From the NCBI RefSeq assembly GCF_002068095.1, contig NZ_LWIG01000060.1:42061-106060 (forward strand): a stretch of DNA of 64,000 nt. Reading direction: 5' to 3'. Below the pieces are notes generated by a model. The model made no database searches, was not told where the DNA came from, and saw nothing but the letters and a program-made list of their open reading frames with translations. Origin of the DNA: Bradyrhizobium sacchari (GTDB lineage: Bacteria; Pseudomonadota; Alphaproteobacteria; Rhizobiales; Xanthobacteraceae). The position numbers and the translations under genes are program-made. Below are positions 9,020-18,130 of this stretch, one piece after another. The number at the start of each line of letters is the position of its first letter. The first letter of the stretch is position 1.

Positions 9020-10046
9020 AAATCGCAGTCCTGTTACTAGGCGAGTGTCAGACTCGTTGTCTGTTGCGCGGCGACCATCCGGCCGATCGTTTGCTCGCGC
9101 ATCTTCGGTGCAGTGAGGGAGCGTTCTGTCAGCACAGCAATCTACGTGCCACGACGTAGAAGTGTCTGCGCCGCTTTGATGCAAAAGACCGCGCCGGTGG
9201 GGGCCACACGGAGTCGTTGCGCGAGGTCGGATTCGCGACGCTCATGTCGGAAACACAACGCTGCAGTGAGCAGCAAAAGGTGAGCAATTCGCGAGCGCCA
9301 TACCCTAACAACGAGTTAGAAGTTGCATCTTAGAGACGCGGAAAAATCGGCCGATGTTCGCAGTTGCGGACAATGAGATCAGCCAATCATTGTTCCTGAC
9401 CGTTAGCTTACGAGGAACAAGCGGGATAGCAGGCGATCCGCTGGTATCAGCTTCGAAGAAGGGTCATGCCAGGCCTCTGCGGCTACGGCGAGCGGATTTG
9501 AATCCCTTGGAACCCAATCGTGTTTAGTAGATGGCGCATTGCGGCTGTTTAGCCTCGGCGAGACGGTGGCGAGTGATCAAGTGCGCTCCTCACGAAACAA
9601 TCAGGTCGGCCGAACGGTCTAGTGTCGCCGCTGGTTTTGCGAGCATCATGAAACTAGATGTGCAGGCCAATACAGGGAGCATTGCCATGATGAAGACCGA
9701 TTCATTCAAGACGAGGTGACCCAAGAGCCGGTGATTTCGTATGCTCAAGCAGGTCGACATGAAACATGGATGGGGCTGACCCTTTGCGTGAAGCGTGCGA
9801 GAAGGATGGAATCTGTTGCTGGTGTGCGCTCTACCCGGCGATGCGCGATTCACACTGCCCGGAATCGATGAGCAAAGTGCTTTGCCTTTGGAGGGAGGTA
9901 ATGACGCAATTACATAACTGGCGAGAAGGTGAAATTGGCGGGTCGGTTCGCCAGCGCGCAGAACGTTCACCCCTCATGCTCAGGCAACTAGCTGCCCCCG
10001 AGGGCGGCATGCGAGCGATAGACAACTGAAAACAGGAGAGTGAGTG
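9020..10046. other. Gene-free stretch
   Basis: About 1 kb without a recognisable gene on either strand. Short frames are present but lack family resemblance, ribosome binding sites or consistent codon use. Confidence 0.35.
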
Positions 10047-10202
10047 ATGATAGATACCTGCGGCTCTCTCGGATGCTGCGCTGCAGTGTGGTGCGGAGAC
10101 GCCGGGCCGACAGCCGAGCACGTTGACGTGTTACGAGCGAACGTCATCTACTCGAGCTCAAAGCTGTCCGAGGGGAAGGAGCCGGCGTGCGAGCGCAGAT
10201 GA
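10047..10202 (+). CDS. Possible 51-residue small protein overlapping the next gene
   Basis: The frame begins MIDTCGSLGCCAAVWCGDAG with AGGAG about 8 bases upstream, a strong ribosome binding site for this region. Its stop (TGA at 10200-10202) overlaps the ATG at 10199 of the next frame in an ATGA junction typical of translational coupling. It has five cysteines and no known relatives. It could be a real small gene, a leader peptide or chance. Confidence 0.35.
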   Translation: MIDTCGSLGCCAAVWCGDAGPTAEHVDVLRANVIYSSSKLSEGKEPACERR

Positions 10203-10606
10203 TAGACAAGCTGGAGGCCGGCCGCGTAGAACACGGCCAGTTCGCTACTGCTCCTGGATCTGGCCCTTGCGGTCTATTCTTTGTGCAAGGGCCTTGCGGG
10301 TGTGAACTCAAGATAAGCGGAATCGTCCGTCCTGGCTGGGAGCAGGTCGCTGTCTCGACCCCGCGGCGCTGACCGAATTGGGAGGAGATGTGCTTTGTCA
10401 AAGACCTTTTCTGGGATGAGGAAGAGTGCATCATCCGACTGCATCCGCCACATTCGCAATATGTGAATAACAGCCGATATTGCCTTCACTTGTGCAGACC
10501 TACTCATCGCGACATTCCGATGCCGCCGCCGAGCTTTGTAGGCATCGTTGGATTGAGTCCCTCGGATGTGGCAATGTTGTTCGCTCGGATGAACGCGACA
10601 GCATGA
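10187..10606 (+). pseudogene. Conserved hypothetical gene interrupted by in-frame TGA
   Basis: One continuous frame of 139 codons is broken by a single TGA at 10370-10372. The two halves join as GWEQVAVSTPRR-stop-PNWEEMCFVKDLFW, followed by DEEE..RLHPPHSQYVN..YCLHL. This is one conserved rhizobial/phage hypothetical family, in which I recall WEHVSVS..R(C/T)P.WEEM..VK.LFW without interruption. A base change from TGC to TGA would explain it. The start may be GTG at 10187 (AGGAG upstream) or ATG at 10199 (coupled to the preceding small frame). Function unknown. Confidence 0.7.
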
Positions 10607-11234
10607 CGGACTGAGTTAACGATATCTGGCCGTGAGGTGAGGCGAAGAGGGTGCAGAAGCACCGGTTCGGCGCCGCCCCAGTGAGGGTATCACAAGGGGG
10701 ATATGTCAGGATCGATCGCCTATGCGAAGGGCGCCGCGGCTGGGCCTCAATTAGCAGCTATTCATCAGGAGCAGCTAACAGTGCTGATCCGAGTAGAGAA
10801 ATGTCTCGAATGTGCTTGGGGCCATTTATGGAAGGAACGATGGATTGAAATTAGGATCTTAGCAGAAGTCAAACCAGCGTTTTCGAAGCTGTGCTGAACG
10901 TGCTTCAGCAGCAGCAACAAGAGCATCTCACTGCGCCAACGAACGGTCACAAGGCAGTCGTTAGGGAATCGGACGACACTCTTTGGAGCAAGAAGTCTGT
11001 GCCGACCGGGGAGCGTAACACGATAATGATGAGATAGAGCCCACGCTGACGGTCGAGTCCTGTTTGACTAAGGCGCTGCCCAGGGTCGTCAGTCACGCTG
11101 ACTGCGTCCGCAATTCCACAAGCTAGTCCTGCCATCGCTGTGCGTGGGTCATGAGCTCGTCGGCCATTAGCCCCGTCTGGAGCCGCGCTCGTGAGCCGAG
11201 CTGTCGAGGCACCAAATTGCCAAACCAATTGGTG
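10607..11234. other. Intergenic, no gene recognised
   Basis: Short frames near 10651-10897 are not convincing. The stretch ends at the tts box of nopT. Confidence 0.35.
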
Positions 11235-11256
11235 GTCAGCTCGTCGTCAGCTGGCC
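11235..11256 (+). promoter_or_regulatory. tts box upstream of nopT
   Basis: GTCAGCTCGTCGTCAGCT matches the tts-box core at GTCAGCT, TCG and AGCT with correct spacing. It lies 77 bases before the nopT start on the same strand, the usual arrangement for TtsI-activated type III effector genes in rhizobia. Confidence 0.7.
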
Positions 11257-11332
11257 GCAATATGGATTGGCAGCAGGATATAATCGGCGCGCTCGCTCTG
11301 AGGAATCGCGCTGAAGGCACAGGCGGACCAGC

Positions 11333-12181
11333 ATGTATAATCGAGTTAGTGGCCAATCCACACCCCCTAATCTGGATGACAGACCCAGTCGGTCAGCGGA
11401 CAGCAGCGAATTTGCGCAAACACTCGCCGATATCGCGCGGCGGGAGAGCCTGCCATCTATGGAATTACCGGACAAAATGGGGCTCTGCTGCAGCAAGCCT
11501 CATACCTCGGATGAAATCATTTATAGCCCAAGCACGTCGAACTCCAGCCCATCCTCTCTGTCATCTAGCTCGCATCCATTATCTGAAGAGAGCCATGTCC
11601 GTCCTCTGTTTGAATACAGGACTGCTGAATTGGCTGAGGCCAATGCCGACGGAATCTGCGTTGGATTGACAGCGGAGTGGCTCCTCAATCTCCAAAGCAG
11701 CCCCTCATCCAGGATGAGTGCTTTGCGGCCGGGTACTGACAGCCACAGCTCTGCGGCTATGCGGCAGTCGCGGTATGAAGATCTCAAGGAAGGATCTCAC
11801 AACCTTGAGGCAAGAAGCACGATGTTAAGCGAAGCCGGTCTAGAACCGTCCGCCGCACAGACGCGATATGAGTTTGACACATCTATGGGCCAGATTGCGA
11901 GCGAGGTCGCCAACGATGAGTCGGCCTATTTGGTCTCCTTGCGTTTCGCCGCAGGTGGCGCCCACACAATTGCAACGTCGACGTCGAACGGAATGACGAC
12001 CCTCTTTGATCCTAATTATGGAGAGTTTACCGTTCGACCAGATCAGATGGGTGAGTTCTTCGAAAGTCTCGCCGACCGTTACAGCAGCAGCCCGAACCGA
12101 CTTGATATATCGACTGTCGCCATACAAAGTGTCAGACGGCCTTTACGTAATGAAGAGCTGCCCCCGCCCGCCGGTTCATGA
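11333..12181 (+). CDS. nopT: NopT-family type III effector, YopT/AvrPphB (C58) cysteine protease
   Basis: A 282-residue effector of the C58 papain-like protease family, delivered into legume cells by the type III system, where it cleaves host proteins at membranes. The catalytic triad is visible as C109 (DGICVGLTAEWL), H211 (GGAHTIA) and D226 (LFDPNYG), with spacing as in AvrPphB. D47-K48-M49 precedes G50-L-C52-C53; in NopT/AvrPphB proteins self-cleavage at this point exposes a Gly for myristoylation and Cys for palmitoylation, so membrane targeting is likely. The N-terminal 40 residues are Ser/polar-rich, as expected of a secretion signal, and a Ser-rich linker spans 65-82. A tts box lies upstream. 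The gene appears intact. Confidence 0.92.
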   Translation: MYNRVSGQSTPPNLDDRPSRSADSSEFAQTLADIARRESLPSMELPDKMGLCCSKPHTSDEIIYSPSTSNSSPSSLSSSSHPLSEESHVRPLFEYRTAELAEANADGICVGLTAEWLLNLQSSPSSRMSALRPGTDSHSSAAMRQSRYEDLKEGSHNLEARSTMLSEAGLEPSAAQTRYEFDTSMGQIASEVANDESAYLVSLRFAAGGAHTIATSTSNGMTTLFDPNYGEFTVRPDQMGEFFESLADRYSSSPNRLDISTVAIQSVRRPLRNEELPPPAGS

Positions 12182-12433
12182 TGTCGGTTGTAGGTTGGCG
12201 CCGCCACTGACAAGACGGAGGAAGGCGGAGCCGCCCGGAGGGCCGTCAGCGGCGAGCGCTTGAAGAGTCCGACCTTTCGCCTGTCGCGGAACGGTAGCTG
12301 TCGCCGCGGATAATCAGCACGAGGCTATGGTGCAGAGCCGGTCAGGGATTCGCGGGGGCGACCACCGGATAAGCCAACACGGTACGCGATTCAACAACGC
12401 TGCGCTTTGACGGGATCAGCATCGTATCGGTTT

Positions 12434-12795
12434 CTAGTGGCGGCTGACCAAGTGGCAGAACTGATGCGCCGGGTGAGGCTCTAGCGGTAGTCGAGTTGGC
12501 CGACCATCGGCAGCTTTGGCTTCGTCAGCACGAGCAGCTTCTCGTCCAGGCGCCGCTTGCCATGCGCCTTGACGAAGCCAGCGACCAGCGCCGTCGCCGC
12601 AGTGAACTGCACGGTGTAAGCGAACAGGATCGCCTCTCGCCTGGGCACGTTGGGCAAATACGTTTGGCCGACGCCCGGCGGGCGGAGCAACAGTACGGTC
12701 TCGCCGTTGACCATCCGTCATGGCGCGGCAAGGCCGCGGATCTGCTTCGGATTCATCGGCCGCCGTGCCTCGAAGTCGAATCCGGCAGGCCCCTT
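12434..12795 (-). pseudogene. IS21-family istB remnant (ATP-binding helper), frameshifted
   Basis: Minus-strand fragments in different frames add up to IstB, the AAA+ transposition helper of IS21 elements: FDFEARRPMNPKQIRGLAA near 12725-12790, then NGETVLLLRPPGVGQT (degraded Walker A) and KPKLPMVGQLDYR at 12481-12714, then LPLEPHPAHQFCHLVSRH in another frame to 12434. At least two frame breaks and a damaged Walker A (PPGVGQT for GPPGVGKT) show it is dead. No istA or terminal repeats were found. Confidence 0.8.
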
Positions 12796-15183
12796 ACAGC
12801 CAGGATGACTTTCCGAATAATGCGGGGGGCATCCTGAAGTTACGCCCCGGAGCTCTCGCAGCAGAGCGAGCGCGTGCTGGCTATAAACATTGATCTAGAT
12901 GAACATTGCCTGGTAGTTTGGATCTGATCCCCGTCTCAGGCCGAAAGGAACGCAGTCGCGGCTCGGCGCTGACTGGTTGGATGGATCAGACGCCGTCTCC
13001 GGCACACCCACACTCCTGGTTGAAGTTAGCAGCAGCGTGGCTCGGCGCCAAAGACCCCACGCATACACGGGGCAAGCGCTGTCCCTACCACGCGCTACTA
13101 ACTTCAATATCGTTGTACACGGACTAGCTTTCCAAAAGCTGACGAACTCGACACGAATCATCGCCCATCAATGTTGGTAACCGGCGGCTCTGGTGTGCCA
13201 TTCACGAATCACCATCATTATCTCTGCGACTGCCGCGACCGTTGGGTCAATACGATCAATCTCGAAAAAGGGATGCGACAGCGCTCCGATGGAGGGTCTC
13301 GCTCGATGCCGCCTGTTGTTGTCCTCCGGAAAACGTCGGTAGTGTGTCTGAGTGGAGAACCAATATATGCGCGCCTGGGTAGGCTGAAGCGGGATCATCG
13401 CTCAAGGGCGCCCTCGATCGGCTCCACTAAAGGACCGTGCGCCACCCTTGCAATGGACCTGCCTGCGAGTGTCGCAAGCTTCAGCGCCGTTATCGAATGG
13501 CTTGAGCATCTTGATGCTGAGCCAAACTGTCAGAGGACGGAGATGGTCAATGTAGTGCTTTTGTTGATCATGCCTGAATTGACAGAGGCCTCATGGCACT
13601 GGCTAGGTCAAAGCGGTCATCTCGTTGCGGCATGCGATTCAACCCCGTTCCCAAGTGAGCGTGTAGCACCATAAATGAGGGGCGCTGGTTTTGAGTGTGG
13701 GACGGCAGCTCGGGTGTTCTCTTGGGGCGTTGCGAGCAAGGTCGGAACCCGCATCCCCATCGCACAGCCGCCACGGCAAAAAGCACGCTGACGTCAGTAC
13801 CGACAACCGTGGACGCTGACCATCATGGGGAGGGACGGACCGCGCTCCAGTTAATCGAGGCGGCCCATCCTTTTCGAGTGGCAGCCGTTTGAGAAGAGGT
13901 GTCGGCTCCTCTTTAGCGCGAGAGCCTTTGTCGGGGGGCGCGCCGCCCAGGAGTGAGATTAGGTTAGGCCCTCAGAGCAGAGTCTGCCTCAATTTAGAAG
14001 CGGCAGTGCTCATGGATGCGTCGGCTTGCGGAAGTTGCATTGTCGCGCGCGGGTACTGCAACGTGGAAAGATGGCCGGCGTTCGCTGAAGTCAGACATAC
14101 TGCACCAATTTAAGATGATCGTCTGAGAGGACAGGCGAGCGAATAGAACAAGCCGCGTCTTGAGGGAAAGTAGTCAGAGTCCGATTGGCCCGATTGCGGA
14201 CTTCGACAGAATTTCGTGCCGGCGCGCGATAGGCGACCTCGGCTACACATTGGTAGAGTGTGGGCGTAAGCGCAGTCCAAGCGCGTTGTCGGGGCCGGGG
14301 TCTTGCGCCTGCACCGTCGGTGATCAAGATCTATCCTGTCGATATGACGTATCAGAGGCGCGCTGACTTCAACACTCTTCCCATTCTCTTCAAAGACTCA
14401 CTCAGCGTTGAGATTGGTGGTTCCCCCAAAGAGAGCCTCCTGGTGAAGGAGTCGTCATGTACCAATCCCAGCATAGCGAGCCGATATGCCACACGTAGCT
14501 GTTTAAATGATGTTCACCGCCACTCCATGGCTCTCGGCATCGGGCGGTCTTACTCGCGCCACCAATGAAGCCAATGATCGATCGTTCGAGACTGCAAGCA
14601 GACTGATCTCTATAGTGTTCACGGCCGCCAACGTTGACCTCTCGCGGCGAGCACCCGCGACTTCTGTGCCCACCATTCGCGTCTCTGGAGCCGGGTGTGC
14701 ACTATCAAAGCGGTGGTGACGACCCCTCTCACGACCAGACTTATGCCCAACTCCTCATTAAGCAGAATCTCATTCGAAAAATGTCGCAATCATCATTGGG
14801 CGGAAGAGATAGCTGCTCTTATTGCGTGGCACCCCACCGCTCCCATCGTTGCATGGGATAGACGGGAGCTTGGAAGCAAGAGAAAGAGTTTGGGAATTTA
14901 GTGGGCAATTACCGTGTACTGGGCCGATCCCACCGAGGCGGAGTTGAGGCGGCACAGTCCGCGAGGAACTAAATGAGGCGCGGACCAATCAAGGCACTTC
15001 CCAAGGATAACTTGTGATTTTTGACGATGCGCCTGCCCGGGCTTCAAACAAGCCGTCTGGCCACAAGAAAGAAAAGTGGCAAGCAATTGGGTATGGGTCC
15101 CACCGTCGCGTACATAGATCGGTCGATGGGCTGGCACTTGGGGCGGCTTGCAAGGGCTACGTTGCTAAGTCGTTGGATGCAAG
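12796..15183. other. Gene-free decayed stretch at the island-core junction
   Basis: About 2.4 kb with no recognisable gene on either strand. Frames of 60-170 codons exist but none resembles a family or has a good ribosome binding site. Composition is lower in GC than the DNA to the right. No tRNA, direct repeat or integrase gene was seen. Confidence 0.4.
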
Positions 15184-15212
15184 AAAAACCCTGGCATCTC
15201 GCCAGGGTTTTG
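15184..15212 (-). terminator. Rho-independent terminator after groEL
   Basis: AAAACCCTGGC (15185-15195) pairs perfectly with GCCAGGGTTTT (15201-15211) around a five-base loop. On the minus strand it lies about 30 bases past the groEL stop and the stem runs into a T-rich tail, so it should end the groESL transcript. It could act in both directions. Confidence 0.8.
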
Positions 15213-15240
15213 CGTGTCATCGAGAATTTGAGAACGCGGA

Positions 15241-16881
<1,641 letters not shown>

Positions 16882-16929
16882 CTCGAATTTTCCTTGGATG
16901 ATGTTTGACTGGAGGGAGGAGAGGGGCTC

Positions 16930-17244
16930 TTAAGCCGCCTTCTTCTTGGACTCGCTGACTTCGAGAACGCCCATCACGTCGCTCTCCTTCATGATCAGCA
17001 GGTCCTGGCCGTCGATCTTGACTTCGGTGCCGGACCACTTGCCGAACAGCACGCGGTCGCCGACCTTCAGGTCGATCGGGATCAGCTTGCCGGCCTCGTC
17101 GCGGCCACCGGGGCCAACGGCGACGACTTCGCCCTGGGAGGGCTTTTCCTTGGCAGTGTCGGGAATGATGATGCCGCCAGCGGTCTTCTCTTCTGCGTCG
17201 ATGCGCTTGACCACGACGCGGTCGTGAAGCGGACGGAATTTCAT
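16930..17244 (-). CDS. groES: Co-chaperonin GroES (10 kDa)
   Basis: The 104-residue lid of the GroEL chamber. MKFRPLHDRVVVKR at the N terminus, the mobile loop with GGIIIPD and the motif VGDRVLFGKWSGTEVK are all present. AGGAGG lies 5 bases upstream of the start. First gene of the groESL operon, with a CIRCE element in its leader. Confidence 0.98.
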   Translation of the reverse strand: MKFRPLHDRVVVKRIDAEEKTAGGIIIPDTAKEKPSQGEVVAVGPGGRDEAGKLIPIDLKVGDRVLFGKWSGTEVKIDGQDLLIMKESDVMGVLEVSESKKKAA

Positions 17245-17287
17245 GCAGTCCTCCTAAACATTTGCACGAGTTGAGGATTTTGAATTG

Positions 17288-17314
17288 TTAGCAGTCGATG
17301 CCCGTGAGTGCTAG
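17288..17314 (-). promoter_or_regulatory. CIRCE operator (HrcA-binding)
   Basis: TTAGCAGTC, nine bases, GAGTGCTAG: the consensus TTAGCACTC-N9-GAGTGCTAA with one change in each arm. HrcA represses heat-shock operons by binding this inverted repeat. It lies 44 bases upstream of groES and just downstream of the predicted transcription start. Confidence 0.85.
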
Positions 17315-17327
17315 CACGAGCGAGATT

Positions 17328-17356
17328 GAAATAGGACAGGAATTTTGCGGGGGCAA
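17328..17356 (-). promoter_or_regulatory. Predicted sigma70-type promoter of groESL
   Basis: On the minus strand TTGCCC (17351-17356) and TATTTC (17328-17333) are separated by 17 bases. The start would fall about 7 bases before the CIRCE element, placing the operator in the early leader as in other CIRCE-controlled operons. Confidence 0.45.
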
Positions 17357-17548
17357 GGGCTTCTAGCAGAAAAATCAGCACCCGGAAGCGGGGACTGCCA
17401 GAATCTCTTTCCCATCGTTAACCAGCCTTGGAGACCGCTTCGAGGCTCCCTCGGGGACCGTATTAGCACGGGGGCATGTCTGCTGCTAACGCATTGAATT
17501 TCAACAGCTTGTTAAACTTTTGAGCTTGAGATGGGTTGTCAGTTTGCG

Positions 17549-17567
17549 TCACATTTCTCTCATGTGA
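17549..17567. promoter_or_regulatory. Inverted repeat upstream of usg
   Basis: TCACAT, seven bases, ATGTGA about 80 bases before the usg start. It could be an operator for an unidentified regulator or a chance palindrome. The rest of the 17315-17645 intergenic stretch holds no gene. Confidence 0.25.
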
Positions 17568-17645
17568 GCGCATCTCCACCGGGTGGCTCGTAAGCAGCGT
17601 ACCGGAAAGCCACCCCCAGAATGCGCTCCTGCAAAGGAGGTTGGC

Positions 17646-17933
17646 ATGGGACTGCGGGTTGGGGGCGTTTCCGAGGACTTCCGGAAACAGATGCTGGGCT
17701 ACGGGCTGACGACGGCACAAATTCTCTACCGGATGCCGGATCATCCCTCGCTGCTCCAGACCTATGTCTGGCAGAACTACGACATGTTTCCGAAATTTCC
17801 CGCGCTGACCGACTTTCTGGCCTTCTGGCAGGAGAAGCTCGACGGTCCCTTGTTCTCGGTGACGGTCGCCCATTCCAAGCTGATCAAGCCCGCCGAGCTG
17901 CGCGCCGTCGACGGCGTGTTCCGGCTGCATTGA
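17646..17933 (+). CDS. usg: Usg family protein
   Basis: A 95-residue protein of the alphaproteobacterial Usg family (DFRKQMLGYGLTTAQILYRMPDHPSLLQ..W.NYDMFPKFPALTDFLAFWQ). The family was named for its position near tryptophan genes and has no established activity. The start was chosen because AGGAGG lies about 5 bases upstream; the frame is open further up but lacks family similarity. Monocistronic here. Confidence 0.85.
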   Translation: MGLRVGGVSEDFRKQMLGYGLTTAQILYRMPDHPSLLQTYVWQNYDMFPKFPALTDFLAFWQEKLDGPLFSVTVAHSKLIKPAELRAVDGVFRLH

Positions 17934-17959
17934 GGGCGAGCCCCGATCTCGTCGCACCA

Positions 17960-18100
17960 GCCTCGCAGGGTGGGCAAAGGCGCGCTCTTCGCGCCGTACC
18001 CACCATCCCACCGCGATCGCAGCTGGCGATGGTGGGCACGCATCCGGCGTCGCTCTTCGAGCTATGGCGGACAAGCCGCTTTGCCCAACCCTGTGAACGC
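17960..18100. repeat. Palindromic intergenic repeat
   Basis: A compound palindrome between usg and the TPR gene: GGCGCGCTCTTCGCGCC forms a small hairpin and CCCACCATC pairs with GATGGTGGG around it, with GGGTGGGCAAAG echoed by CTTTGCCCAACCC at the far end. It may fold at the 3' ends of the two converging transcripts. Confidence 0.5.
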
Positions 18101-18130
18101 GCTATCTGCTCGACCGGTGCCTGAGGGTCA

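Noticed and set aside
10869..10900. A partial tts-box-like sequence (CCAGCGTTTTCGAAGCT)
   Set aside because: The arms are out of register with the consensus by one base and no effector-like gene follows closely.
13171..13674. A 167-codon plus-strand frame in the gene-free stretch
   Set aside because: No family resemblance, no ribosome binding site, and irregular composition. Treated as chance.
15126..15156. A TGGCAC...TTGC stretch resembling a sigma54 -24/-12 promoter
   Set aside because: The spacing between the GG and GC pairs is wrong, and it lies downstream of groEL rather than upstream of groES.
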